A program made the translations under genes and the position numbers. From Notospermus geniculatus (lineage: Eukaryota; Nemertea; Pilidiophora; Heteronemertea; Lineidae): a stretch of 64,000 nt of DNA. Every line of letters begins with the position of its first letter. Position 1 is the stretch's first letter. Under the pieces are notes generated by a model. The model had not been told where the DNA came from. It saw only the letters and a list, made by a program, of their open reading frames with translations, and did not search any database. The stretch spans positions 3,884 through 67,883 of the forward strand of contig NMRB01003092.1 of assembly GCA_002633025.1 (NCBI GenBank). Reading direction: 5' to 3'. Below are positions 51,032-63,105 of the stretch, piece by piece.

Positions 51032-53339
51032 CCCCCGCACCGGTAGACGTTTCAAAGATAAAGGACCTTGACGGTGAGTTAACTTACGGATCGGAATATT
51101 TGCTTTTTTTTGGGGGGGGGAGGGATTAGCCGAACATGTCATTGATATTCTGAATGTTGGAAAAATTTCTAGGCCAACATCAGTTCAAATACACAAACAT
51201 TGAGAGCAAGGAAGTGGAGTTCATAGACCTTTCCAACAAAGATGATGGCCTGCTAGTTCTCCCACATGATATCCTGGCCATTCATCCAAGCATGATTCAT
51301 GCACCTAAACTGTTGTGTCCATGACCAGCTTAGCGTGCCAGCGGCCAATGGATGGTATTACATGTAGGCTTGTGACGTCATATGGTGAGAACTGTTCAGC
51401 CATCTTTGTTGGAAAGGTCTAAAGATCATGTTCATGCCTTATTTCAGAGGAACTTCGTGTTCTGGTGACTAAAAGGGTTCACGGCAGATGTCCAAGTGGA
51501 ACGAAGCCCCACCCAACCTGGTCACAAATATGTATCAGTAAGTATTCGTTGAACGATTTCTTAAATACGATGTGTAGTTTCGGTAACGTTGAGATTTGAA
51601 ATAGTTCATCACTATCAAAATAAACCTTCTTCTTTCTCTTCCAGGAATCACGGTGATTAACCTGACCCACAAACGGAAGGACAAGAAATGCCCGGATGGT
51701 TCCAAGACGTACGAAAGGGATAAGAATATGTGTATAAGTATGTTGAAGTTTTCTGATTAAATTCCATAAGACTGGTGATTATTTTTGCGATTACATGTAC
51801 CGGTATATATTTTTTTGAACTCCTGCAGAGGAAGTGAGGAACCTTGATACCTTGCTGATCATGTCCGCTTACCACCGATATGACCATGACAGCAGCTTTT
51901 TATCACTGTACCTGCTGATCATGATCATGTCCGCTTACCACCGATATGACCATGACAGCAGCTTTTTATCACTGTGCCTGACGTTTTCTTTTCAGTCATG
52001 GACTTCAAGCGTTTTAACGTAGCTGGTGAGTGTTCAGATTGCCGGTGTATAGAATCTAATGCCCCCCCCCCCGGATTACGATGTCCCCAACAACAGATTT
52101 AAGGATTAAGTGCCACTATATCATCGCTAAATCCTTTGTTAAGCTGACAGTGAACAATAGGTTTCTCGCAAATGGACAATAGTTTATACGCACTGCGTAA
52201 AGTTAACAGCTTGGTGAATAAGGTCCCTGAACAGTGCTGACCCAGTTAGTACTCAAGTCCAATTTCAATGGCATGGCCGTGGTGAGCAGAGAGATGGGCC
52301 CCAGACGTACCGAAAATGTTGCATACCCTTAAAGTTACGAGGGCTTCGTGAGTAAGGTCCTAGACCTCTGTACATGAAGTTCAATGCATCAATTAACGGC
52401 CAACTTGGGATGAGACAGTGAGATGATGGTGTGAGGGCATTGAATGCAAAGATATTCGGTCAACTGGGGGATTCCAGCTAATGTCTCTAGGGGTATAGGC
52501 CTACTATATGATGACGGAGGGAACTAAGATGTTCCCAGGATGTTGTATGCCGAGGGACTAAATATATTTTACGATCCTTTTCCAGTGGACCCGAAAATGA
52601 ACCTCCTGATGCGAACAACCGAAAGGGACAAGAGTGGAAACTGCCCGCCCGGGACGAAGGAATTGGCATTTAAGAAGGACAGCTGTCGGAGTAAGTAGGC
52701 CTATTCAGTGAGCGAAGATACGTCACCATAAGGAAACTCGCGAAAGCTTTCTGATGCCTGCCAAACAGGTCACCATTTTAACCTTCGTTTAAACATTGGT
52801 TACACAGTAGCAGGGTCTTTGTCTTGAGCTTTTTCGGGTCATTTCAGTATATTCTGTCATTTCAGTTATCGATGTGAAGACGTTTTTGAAAGGGAAGCTG
52901 CGTAAGTGTGAATTAACTACACCCTCATATTGTTGAAGTGGGTGCACACCCCACATTCTGTTAATCCTGTGCTACATAAGAAGCTTGATTTTTGACTTAT
53001 CATTTGTGATTTGACACGAATCATCCATAACCTTATGAATGAAGATGGCGTTCTCAATGGCCTATACAAACTCAACAGATGCACCACAACTCAACACTTC
53101 TTTTGTTTCGTTGTGTTTCAGAATATCCGAATAAGTATAGCAAACTTGACACAAAGTGGATCCCACCCTCGGTAAGCAACAACAAGATCCTGCAAGCCTC
53201 ATCAGCCTCGGCCAAAAAAGGTAGCAAAGACTCAGCAAAGCTGGGCCAGGGACAACCCAACATGGGTCAAGGGCGAAACAAAGGTCAAGGACGAAACAAA
53301 GGTCAAGGACAACCTAACAAAGGGCAAGGCCGAAAATAA
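51032..53339 (+). CDS. C-terminal triple-CPxG module, gene E (7 exons)
   Basis: Exons 51032-51073 (APVDVSKIKDLD), 51448-51537 (GRCPSGTK, SQICI), 51645-51737 (ITVINLTHKRK, KKCPDGSK, NMCI), 51996-52025 (MDFKRFNVA), 52586-52690 (LLMRTTERDKSGNCPPGTKE, DSCR), 52866-52901 (IDVKTFLKGKL) and 53122-53339 (YPNKYSK then GQGQPNKGQGRNK-type repeats, TAA). The exon-length series 42-90-93-30-105-36-terminal matches the other genes. The tail is a Gly/Gln/Lys/Arg repeat, replacing the Ser/Thr or Lys/Ser tails of genes A and B. Confidence 0.85.
51225..51420. mobile_element. MITE-like inverted-repeat element
   Basis: Arms AGACCTTTCCAACAAAGATG and complement CATCTTTGTTGGAAAGGTCT, in the intron between module exons 1 and 2 of gene E. 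Confidence 0.75.
51843..51982 (+). repeat. Two direct repeats of about 70 bp
   Basis: GATCATGTCCGCTTACCACC through TTTTTATCACTGT is repeated once, just upstream of the 51996-52025 exon. Confidence 0.8.
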
Positions 53340-53832
53340 GCTCGTCAAGGACAACCTAACAAAGGTCAATAGTGACACAAAGGTCATGAGGGACAAAATG
53401 TAGAGGAAGCGACTTTGAAATCAACGTCAAGGCGATTATTGTTTCCTCGAGTGAGGACCTAATGCAGTCCTAAATGTCATATTCGATTTCTCTGGAGCAT
53501 ATTTTGGTTATTGCAGAACGAATATTAAATAGATGTTGAGTACTAACACGTCATGTATTAATTAGTTTGGTTTTCTATCGGATTTATTTACATAGCTTCG
53601 GTGGAGTTGAGGATTCGGAAGGTTGCTAAAACATAGAGCTGCATGTATTTTCACCTACACTGACACGCTGGTTAACAATGGCTTCACAAAGGGTTCGCGA
53701 CCGTGAAGCCTTTGTTTAATATTGGCGTGTAGCTCAATGTTTTCGAAGCCTTTTGTGAATGGTTTCATTGTCCCTTTTTTATGGCGTTTCAACGCCTTGT
53801 CCATTGTTCGGGGATAGCACCTTGGAACATAG

Positions 53833-53963
53833 GCCTGGTTTACATCGGATGACACACGACACGAACACGAAGGCGAACAATGGCTTCACAAAGGTTTCAT
53901 CCCCATGAAACCTTTGTTCGCCTGCGTGTTCGTGTCGCGTGTCATCCGATGTAAACTCGGCCT
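53833..53963. mobile_element. MITE-like inverted-repeat element
   Basis: Arms AGGCCTGGTTTACATCGGAT + GACACACGACACGAACACG and complement; central GGCTTCACAAAGGTTTCATC. A related, more decayed element is at 53630-53750. Confidence 0.75.
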
Positions 53964-54169
53964 AACGAACACAGTCCATCCAGTGCGTGAAATCGTGTCA
54001 GTGGTTTCAGGCCTGACATCGGGTCCTTGCCGTGGAATGACAAAAAAATTATGTCCCTAATTTGTTTCGGATACACCATAGAGTTTGTTATCTCCCAAAA
54101 GCTAACAGCTGCCCTAAGAAATCGTTAACCTAATCTTAACCCCCCGTGAGCATCACACCTACTTGCAAG

Positions 54170-54560
54170 GAGTTAAATTCCGAGAAGAAAGGACTCCTTT
54201 GTTCCGAAAAAAAAACGTTGGGCGGCGCTGGAATCGTCAGGATGACCCCAGTCGTGGCTGACAAACACTTTTGGCGGTGCTGCAGTCCCAGGATGGTCTC
54301 GAGAAAAACATGGGTGGCGCTGCAGTCGTCAGGATGATTTTGAGTCATAGCTAAGAAACACTTTTGGCGGTGCTGCAGTCCCAGGATGGTCTCGAGAAAG
54401 ACGTTTTGTGGCGCTGCAGTCGTCAGGGTGATTTTGAGTCGTAGCTGAGAAACACGTTGGGCGGCGCTGCAGTACCAGGATGGTATCGAGAAAGACGTTG
54501 GGTGGCGCTGCAGTCGCAGGATGATTTTGAGTCGTGGCTGAAGAAGATACTTTTGGCGGC
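54170..54560. repeat. Minisatellite, about 60-bp unit
   Basis: Six or so units of GGCGCTGCAGTCGTCAGGAT + GATTTTGAGTCGTAGCTGAG + AAACACGTTGGGC. The minus-strand frame across it is a repeat artefact. Confidence 0.8.
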
Positions 54561-56575
54561 GCTCTATTCGAAAGACTCACAGTTTCTTTTAATAAAACGT
54601 TAACTGGAGCATGGTTTATCATCGGCCATATTTCAAGAAGGCCTCGGCGGATGAATGAATAGTCCGATAGAATGGTCATTTCTGCATTCTTCAGGTTAAA
54701 TTGGTATCTTCGCATGACATTTTTTTTCAATCAGCTCGCAAGCCAATGCGGTATAATGTTGAATGTGGGCGGTTAGTATACGTGAACAGGTCAGTCGAGT
54801 GTACACAGGGAGCAGTCATTCAAACGGTGGCCACACACTCATATTGATAGCCTGTTCCTCTTGAGGTCATTAAGTTGGCTGCAGGCGAGACACCTTGACT
54901 GGACATCATTAACTTCGATTAGGAAACGAGGAATGGCAGCAGTATGTGATAAATTATTTGACATCATCCTGTTCAATTCAGGCCAAGTATGGTTTGGCAG
55001 GCATTAGTTCCATTATCTTAGTACCAATCAATAACCTGCCGTGAATAAATACATACATACCGTTTAGAAATTTGTCAATAATTTGCACCAACTTGAATTA
55101 TTCCCATCGATTTTTACTCGATGGCTCATAATTAAAATGCACAGGCCAACACCTGTCAAAATTTCACACATCCCATTTTTATCCGTGAGCATCCGGTGAA
55201 AGCTACCCCTCCGATAGCATTAAATATATCTGATGGCGTGCCGGTAGGTTACAAAAAACTGATTTCTTACATTTGCATTCCTGGAATTTTACAACTCGTC
55301 TTCAATTTACAAATGGCTGACTTCACCGTTTTGAGATTGATATTAGAACACTGTGAACTTTTTATGGCTTGAAATGGACATCGGCCAAAATGGCGTCGGC
55401 AGCCAATTATTGTACAACGGTGGAACGAAAAGTTTTTCAGTGTGGATCATACACAGGGACACAAGGAGGATTCAAAATGGATGAAAATCAGNTAAACAGG
55501 CATTTATTTCCCTTTCCATTCATGTCATAAATATATACTAGTACGTCGTAAAGTATAATGTTCTTTTATTTACCAGGCAGTACTAAGTAACTAACAATTA
55601 TTATTAATCCCTTTCTAATTATATCCTAAATATACATGCACTATTGTTTGCATAACTGTCTTATACTTACCAGGGAGTACTTTGTAACTAACAATTATTT
55701 AATAATCCCTACCTATTTATGTGCTACTTATACTCAAGTTTGCATAACTGTCTTATGTTTACCAGGGTGTACGACGTAACTACAATGTATTCCATTATAT
55801 CCTAACTATACCCCTGTTTGCATAACCACCTTATTTATTTATTTATTTATTTCTCGTATAGAATACAGTGTTTTCAAAGTTAAAAGAGTGTCGTCATATT
55901 TGCTAGGGAGTACGGCATAACTAACAATTATTTAATCCCTTCCCATTCATGTCCTGACACTAAACTTTCTTGTGTTTACAATCACCCCAGCGTCACGGTG
56001 CGCAAACTACTGCGGATCTAGCTTTGTAATAGCATTATCTGATTATAGGCCAAGTTGGAAATATCTCATAGGTTGACTTTGATGCTTGTCGGCAGGTTTT
56101 GCCTTATGACTTAAGATATACGTTCACTAGCTAGGCCTACCATGTAGACCTACGTTTACTGATTTAAAATATATGCCAGATAATTTAAGATATCATAACC
56201 TCAAATACATTATACATACATGTAGGCCCAATGTTAGATATTTAAGTCATTTCTTTATACATATCTTAGGCTAATAAATTCTATTTGATATTATGATGAA
56301 TATTTCAGATGCGTCTTAATCATTTAAGATGCATCTAAATTCTAATTACCGGTATGTGGGTTGTAAATCAATAACCATGACCCTTCATATTTTAGTTGTG
56401 CATGACATCTTGTTGGAGTCGAGAGTCACATTTCGGCGTTGCGAACATTGCGCGAAACTATATACATGTATATATAAAAGCAAGCAATTGCTATTACTTC
56501 CACGTTTTGCAATACCTTTGCATTCTACCTTGCTGTGCAAATCTTAAGTAAAAGCATTTCGCATGTGTATTTCAG

Positions 56576-56644
56576 CACCTACCACGACGACAGAAGCGCC
56601 GACAACGACAACGACGACACCTAGACCAACAACAACGACTGAGA
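56576..56644 (+). CDS. Thr-rich linker exon F-L1
   Basis: A 69-nt phase 1-1 exon from TTTCAG to GAGA/GTAAGC: APTTTTEAPTTTTTTPRPT. A mucin-like, probably O-glycosylated spacer. Confidence 0.75.
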
Positions 56645-57048
56645 GTAAGCTGGGACTGCTTGCTGCCAATTTTAGTTGCTCGTGTTTTCGATGACAAATT
56701 TTTGCAGTGAAGATCACTTGTCAGAGCTTGGAGGAATTATAAGTCACTATAATATAATTCCTCCAAGGTCAGAGTATGATGATCATAACTTAGTACCATC
56801 TAGCTTTCACTGCCAGTCAGGCAATTTCATTAAACAAAATAAAGCGAGGCCTACCAAATCCGGAAATCTTACAGCAATCCTGTCACAAAGCTATCGATAT
56901 ACCCTCAGCTGAACTATGAAGAAAATTTTCAAATGGCTTCACGGGTGCAATCCTTTGTGAAGCCTTTGTTACTATGACACCAGCTTGTGACCAATCCGAA
57001 AATGCTACTCTTATCAAACTGCAGAACTCTGAACCAAATTTCCTTCAG

Positions 57049-57123
57049 AACCAACGACAGAACGGAAAGAACCAGAAAGTAAAAAGCCATCACATTTCTT
57101 AAGTGAACCGAGGAAGACAACGA
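57049..57123 (+). CDS. Linker exon F-L2
   Basis: A 75-nt phase 1-1 exon from CTTCAG to ACGA/GTAAGA: PTTERKEPESKKPSHFLSE then PRKTT. It ends in a KTT like the KETT ends of genes A and E. Confidence 0.7.
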
Positions 57124-57296
57124 GTAAGAATACCCCGTTTTCTTATGAGTACTTCGCTGTTACGTTTTGCGCAAGCGCCAATTGACTGTAAACCGAGTTA
57201 TGGTAATTCCATCCCACAATGCAATGCGGCTGAAAGACAACCAGACGAACAGTCCTTTGTCCCAGAAACTTCAGTCCCTTGGTTTATACATTGCAG

Positions 57297-60200
57297 CATC
57301 AGCACCGTTGGACATGTCTAAGATTAAAGATCTTGATGGTGAGTCATGCCCTTCATAAATTTTAGACTAATGTTACAAACAATATCTTACGTAATCTTAT
57401 CTCAAGAGAGAATCTTTGAATTTGATTGGCCGAGACGCGTCACGTGAGCGGTGTAGCCTACATTTTTCAATGTCTCCCGCTCTAATGCCCCAATCACACT
57501 GAGCTAGTTCTCAGTACGTTCTTGAAAATTTTGCCAAACGGGCTCAAACTGTGTGCGAACGGAGTGGACGTAGTGGCAACTTTTTACACTCTTTTTACGA
57601 ACTTCATGGACGGGAAGAGTGATCCAGAACTTCGAGGCATTATTTAGCCAAGGGTTACACGTTCTAGTCCGTTTTACGATTTTTTTGGGACGGGACATGA
57701 CGTTTTGAAAACTACTTCAGTGTGACAGGCCCTTAAATGAAATGTTGTAGATTTATATTTGTATGTTTCACTTTTTCAGAGGACTTACGTTACAAAGTGA
57801 CAGAAAAGAAGAACGGAAAATGCCCGCGGGGGTCGAGACAATCTCAAGCCTGGCCAGAACTGTGTATAAGTAAGCAAAAGTGCGTAGGGAACTGGACACA
57901 CGTTAGCTAGTGTGACAGCAACTGTTAGCTCGAACCCCCATTGAAAAAAATATTGAATTGAGAGGAGAGCATTGTTGGATACCCTGTTTCGCGGCAGGCC
58001 AGGAAACATGAGATAATTTTCGCAAAAGTCCCGAAACGCTAAAGGCCCGTTTACACTAGGTTGCACCAAGTTGCAAGTTGCTGCAACTTGCAACTTGTTG
58101 CAAACTACCTGGGACGGTTTACACATAGAAAAATCGATGCAACATCCAGCGTGATCGAGTTGCAACAAGTTGCATATCCGTTTACACATGCAACTTTTAT
58201 GAAACTTTTTGGTCTCATCAGGTTTATGCAACAAGTTGCATGAAGTTGCATATGAAAAGTTGCATGTGTAAACGGGCCTTAACGCGAACGCCAATCCCAT
58301 GTTGGCGATGCCATAAAAGAGCACCGAACAAAAGGATACTATGTAGTAGACGTTCGGGTTGGCGTTTCAGGGGCTTAGCGAAAACTCTATCTCTATTTTA
58401 GAGAGCACCGCATATCGTACATATTCAGGGCCAGTCCAAAGATAAGTCAAATTTACATACCGGTACATGACTTTTATTCGTCTAATACATGACATACCAG
58501 TATTTTGTCTTATTTGCAGGAATTGTCGTCATCAACCTCACACATAAGTTCGGTGATCAGTCCTGCCCTGATGGATCAAGGGTTTACAAATCGAGACCTA
58601 ACATGTGCATCAGTAAGGTTTATTAGGATGATTTAGAAATCAAACGACAAACGTATACTTTACGAGAACGTTATTTTTCATACTCTGCATTAAGCAGAGT
58701 TTATATTGCATTTTCGGTGCAAAAATAACGTTTATCGTTTGATTCCTAAACCTCAGTAATGTCTAGTACATGTATAACCCGTGTTCTTTTTTGTATACAG
58801 AAAGATTACTAAGAATTAGAATGGAATAATGGTCAGTGGTTGGCCCTCGGAGGGTTAATATGAATCATCACTGTAATATTACCATCTTCCTCACAGAAAG
58901 TCCGGCGAACTCGGAATGTAGCTCATCGTCCCGAGTCGCTGAACAGCAAATTTGCTTATTCCATAAAGAATTATAGGCCAAGCACTTTCGCTGGAGTTGA
59001 GAGGTCATACTGTCCAGCTATGAAGTTACCCCGTCGAAGTACTGACCGTTTTATCCCATGTTTCTCAGTTCTTTCTTGGACACACTGTCGGCTGGTGAAC
59101 AATGACTGGATCTGTCCCAGCAATGGTTGGCTAATATCCAGTCAATAATAGTTAGCATTTAATCATTCGATCGTTGGTAACTCATCGATCAAATATTTTT
59201 TCCTTCCAGTTACAAGTTTCAGTAAATTCAACGAAGCTGGTAAGAACCCCTCACAGATATCGCCCTAATCCCTAATTTCTGGTTGAACAATGAAATCGGA
59301 CTTAGATTCCAGGGGGGTACTAAAATTCCTCTCACATTCTAACTTGAACGTCACGAGCCCTTCCAATGCATTTTTACGAAGGACCAACAAAATGGTCAAA
59401 AGTGATCGAGGCTGGAAAGTCTCCACCCTGGCACAAACGATGCGTTCTCTCCTTTTCCAGTCCCCAAAAGTCATATTCTGATGAAAACGACTGGCAAGGA
59501 GAGAGATAGATGTCCAGATGGAACGAAAGTACTTGCCATTAAGAAGGATACTTGTATTAGTAAGTATGTTCTTTGGTATATACAACATGTACATGTATAG
59601 GCCTAGATTTGGTAACATTCTTTTTCGCCCTATCCCTATGCCTGAAGTGTAATAAAACCATAGAGAACAATCTGGCCGCACTTATCTGGTCGGAGAGCCA
59701 AAACAGCTCAAAAGTACGAATTTGCCTTACAAAGAGTCATCTGCAGACAAGAAACCTATTCTTCTTTTGACTTACCTTGGAGGAATTCCTCCAAGGACTT
59801 ACCTACAGTGTATATCCCTCACTTGTTATTTCTGTCGTTTCAGTTCAAGATATGGATGCCTTCCTGAAAGGAAAGATAGGTATGTGGAAGGGTTATGTGG
59901 TTTACTGCGCGAGATGTGTTCAAAGAAATCAGCACAACTGGGACGTCAGAGTTCAACCGTATGTCAAACCGACGGACCCAATCAATTTCGTGCCTCTATT
60001 CATCATAAGGGCCGTTTGGACGACAAGCCAAAAAACCACATTCAGATTGTACGGTGGCCCATAGAGCTCATTGATGAAAAATATTTACATTTGCAATTTT
60101 TTTTCAATTCGATAATTTTTTTCTTGGGGTTTGTAAAATTTTTAGAAGTTCCCACCTCGGTGAAAATATTACCACCGCGGAGAATATTCCCACCGCGGTG

Positions 60201-61233
60201 AGAATATTTCCACCTCGGTGGAAATATTTCCACCGCGGTGAAAATTAATTTCCACCGCGGTGGCCGCGGTGGTAATTATTAATTATCACGGTGGAAATTA
60301 ATTTTCACCGAGGTGGAAATATTATCACCGAGGTAGAAATATTCTCACCGCGGTGGTAATATTATCACCGAGGTGGAAATATTATCACCGAGGTAGAAAT
60401 ATTCTCACCGCGGTGGTAATATTATCACCGAGGTGGAAATATTATCACCGAGGTGGAAATATTATCACCGCGGTGGGAACTTCTAAAAATTTTACAAATT
60501 CCCAAGAAAAAGTTATCGAATTGAAAAAAAATTGCAAATGTAAATATTTTTCATCAATGAGCTCTATGGGCCACCGTAAGATTGAATCCGATTGCATCCG
60601 ATCGACCCGCATCCGGTCTCATTTGCGTTTAGACCAGATTTGAATGCGGTCGTATGTGGTCCAATGCGTTCCAATGTGTATTCGGAACCATTTTATTTAA
60701 TCCACATTGGACCGCATTGAGTTGCGTTGACACGCAAGAGTTTTGAACCACAATCGGATTCGATCGGATCGCATGTGGATTTTTGCCTGTCGTCTAAACG
60801 GCCCTATTTCCTCATGACTTGTGCCGAGAAAACGCATTGATCGATTGCACTTCTGTTGAAGAGGGTGGCCAATCAACGCGTTTTAGCTGGTCACGTGATA
60901 ATGGACGAAACGATATCAGCCCTAGCGGTGAGATCGGTAACCAATCTAGCAAGTTACGATTCAGGTCACAAAAGCTACTGAATGGCATTTGGAACAGATC
61001 GATGATGAAAGCTTTGATGATGCTGTAGCCTAAATCTGCTGTCGAATTCGAAAGGCATACAAATTCAGCCAAAAGACAACTTACATTTTTATATTCTAGT
61101 ACACCCGACGGGGATGCCTGGCGAGGGAGGAGGAGGTTCCCCAAGAATAGGTGAATCTAAGGGTTCACCTGGCGGGGATAAGAGGTCGAAGGCGGACGTG
61201 CCGCGTCAGGAGATGCCATCATCACGAGGTTAG
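57297..61233 (+). CDS. C-terminal triple-CPxG module, gene F (7 exons)
   Basis: Exons 57297-57338 (APLDMSKIKDLD), 57780-57869 (GKCPRGSR, WPELCI), 58520-58612 (IVVINLTHKFG, SCPDGS, NMCI), 59210-59239 (TSFSKFNEA), 59461-59559 (LMKTTGKERDRCPDGTK, DTCI), 59844-59879 (QDMDAFLKGKI) and 61100-61233 (HPTGMPGEGGGG..., TAG). Lengths 42-90-93-30-99-36-134. The six Cys and the VINLTHK, FLKGK signatures are conserved. Confidence 0.85.
57486..57733. mobile_element. MITE-like element with TAA flanks
   Basis: Ends TGCCCCAATCACACTGAGCT and complement AGGGCCTGTCACACTGAAGT, TAA on both sides, inner CTTGAAAATTTTGCC. Confidence 0.65.
58013..58392. mobile_element. MITE (GCAAAAGTCCCGAAACGC family) carrying a nested MITE
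   Basis: Outer arms ATTTTCGCAAAAGTCCCGAAACGC and complement of TTTTCGCTAAGCCCCTGAAACGC. It is interrupted at 58043-58279 by another element. Confidence 0.8.
58043..58279. mobile_element. Nested MITE with TAA target duplication
   Basis: Ends AGGCCCGTTTACACTAGGTT / complement AGGCCCGTTTACACATGCAA, flanked by TAA at 58040-58042 and 58280-58282; interior of GTTGCAAGTTGCAACTTG-type repeats. Confidence 0.85.
58629..58757. mobile_element. MITE-like inverted-repeat element
   Basis: Arms GATTTAGAAATCAAACGACA and complement of GGTTTAGGAATCAAACGATA, inner ACGTTATTTTT. Confidence 0.7.
60003..60810. mobile_element. Large palindromic element with CCACCGCGGTGG-rich core
   Basis: Outer arms AGGGCCGTTTGGACGACAAG / complement of AGGGCCGTTTAGACGACAGG. 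Inside, 60051-60577 is a second long inverted repeat (CCCATAGAGCTCATTGATGA ... complement). The centre, 60150-60480, is a run of TTCCACCGCGGTGGAAAT and TTCCACCTCGGTGGAAAT self-complementary units. Confidence 0.8.
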
Positions 61234-62181
61234 GGAAAAAGTTGATGCGCCATCTGACATCGGTCATGTCGGATGCAAGGCGATGAAGTTGACCCAATAG
61301 CTTTCGAACATGCGTCACAGATGGGAATATGATAAGCACCAGGAATAGCTTCACTAGTAGGCTACCACACCTCACTTTTGTTGTGACTGTGAACTAAAGA
61401 AATAAAAGGAGAAGTTATACAAAAGTTGACTTCGAGTACAGTCCTTTCTGCAGGGGCAATGGATGACACCGGGACAGTGTCCCTATTCTTTTTAGTCTAG
61501 GGTCACCGCCAAAGTTTTGTCGAAATTTAAACACTATTTCCGGACATGGTCCACCGGAATAATATTGACATTTTGTTTGTATATCCTCCTACAATACCCA
61601 GCAGGGTGCCGCACATGCATTTTCTATTGGCTTAATCCGTAACACCGTTCGGTGTTGGATCCAAGACTACCGGAGACCCTCAAGTTGTCGCCACGATGGA
61701 GGTTATCCGTGATGCGTAGTCACTGGAACACCACCCCAGATAAATTCTAAGTTCCCCTTACCACCGTTAGGTGGCGCTGCAGTAGATGTACGTTCTGTAC
61801 AATGTTCACCAGCAAAAATAAATAAGACATCTATTTTTGGCACAAGTAGGCCTAATAATCGAAGTAGGGAAAATAATACAAGTGACACACGTAATGTAGC
61901 CTTATCTGGAAATTGTGTCATAGTCTGGCCAAAATCGCAATCAGCATATAGTGTGACCTAATAATACTGAAAAAAATGCTGTCCTACATAACATACCGTA
62001 CATGTAACTGATAGAATATTATCGTGGTGTATTTGATCGTTTGGAGCCAGTTTATACACGTACGGGTATTCTGCATTTGGCTTTGCACGAACCAGGGGAC
62101 AGGCCGAAGGAAATACGTGACGGAAATTACTCATTATATAGGAAAGTGTTCATCTCAGCGACAGTTTAAGAGGAGGTCATC
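61234..62181. other. Intergenic, no feature recognised
   Basis: 3' flank of gene F (AATAAA at about 61399). Otherwise nothing supported. Confidence 0.5.
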
Positions 62182-62196
62182 ATGGCTAAAACGACG
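62182..62196 (+). CDS. Candidate short first exon (MAKTT)
   Basis: ATGGCTAAAACGACG directly followed by GTAAGT, phase 0, preceded about 50 bases upstream by a TATATA-like CATTATATAGG. It can be joined in frame to the hexokinase-like exon at 63106, but no other exon lies between and the 283-base gap intervenes. Weak. Confidence 0.3.
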
Positions 62197-62678
62197 GTAA
62201 GTTTGTAGCTGGAAACCCCATGGTGGCCGAAATAAAACCAGTGTAAGCGAAATACAGCGGAGTCAAGGCCAAATGTCGAAATAAATGGGGCAGAAACTCG
62301 GCCCGGTAATTTACGGTTCTGCTGCCCCTAGGTCGGGGAGAAGCATGCGTTGGTCCGAATGCTCAGGAAGTGGTTTGGGCTGCTTGCTGTCACAGGCGGC
62401 CAAATATCATTGTCAGCCCCGCCAGTGGTCGGCCCTCAGCCACCGCACCCCAGACCATGGCCGGGGACCATGGTAACAACACCAGTCTAAACATGCGGGC
62501 TACCCGATGCAAAACGTATGTCATGTACGTTGATATCGATGCACGGTATATCAACCATGATGGCAAGCACTATGTTGGTGCTGGCGATGGGGCGATCAAT
62601 ATTAACCGATAAACCGAAGTAGAACATCGGAAGCGGCCACATGTACCGAGTCATGTACTGCGGCTGAAAAACTCGGGT

Positions 62679-62961
62679 NNNNNNNNNNNNNNNNNNNNNN
62701 NNNNNNNNNNNNNNNNNNNNNNNNNNNNNNNNNNNNNNNNNNNNNNNNNNNNNNNNNNNNNNNNNNNNNNNNNNNNNNNNNNNNNNNNNNNNNNNNNNNN
62801 NNNNNNNNNNNNNNNNNNNNNNNNNNNNNNNNNNNNNNNNNNNNNNNNNNNNNNNNNNNNNNNNNNNNNNNNNNNNNNNNNNNNNNNNNNNNNNNNNNNN
62901 NNNNNNNNNNNNNNNNNNNNNNNNNNNNNNNNNNNNNNNNNNNNNNNNNNNNNNNNNNNNN
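62679..62961. other. Assembly gap (283 N)
   Basis: Unknown sequence between the candidate first exon and the hexokinase-like exon. Confidence 0.95.
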
Positions 62962-63105
62962 TCCACAATCCGGCGTCATAGAAGTGCGACCCAATCAGGC
63001 CACTTCTTATTTGCATAACTCAGTTAAACGCCAACTGATTGGTTCTGCCAAAGCGTCAACCAGTGACGTAACGTTACTGACTTCCGAATTTTTCTGGCTT
63101 TTCAG

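Larger units (their letters stand above)
46294..53339 (+). other. Gene E: five-kringle mosaic gene
   Basis: Exons: linker 46294-46377, kringles 46796-47035, 47445-47684, 48117-48356, 48783-49022 and 49447-49686, long Gly/Pro/Lys linker 49874-50859, C-terminal module 51032-53339 ending TAA. All phase 1. No LamG or FTP exon. The 5' start is not identified. Kringles 2-3 and 4-5 are a duplicated 1.33-kb pair. Confidence 0.75.
53340..56575. other. Intergenic region between genes E and F
   Basis: No exons recognised. Contains inverted-repeat elements at 53630-53750 and 53833-53963, a minisatellite at 54170-54560 and a contig junction (N) at 55492. Upstream domain exons of gene F were looked for and not found. 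Confidence 0.55.
56576..61233 (+). other. Gene F: family member with only linkers and C-module visible
   Basis: Exons 56576-56644 and 57049-57123 (linkers), then the C-terminal module 57297-61233. AATAAA lies at about 61399. Whether kringle, LamG or FTP exons precede it is hidden, possibly by the contig junction at 55492. Confidence 0.7.

Noticed and set aside
57785-58324. Minus-strand 179-codon frame in gene F intron
   Set aside because: Runs across two nested MITEs and the antisense of a C-module exon; not a gene.
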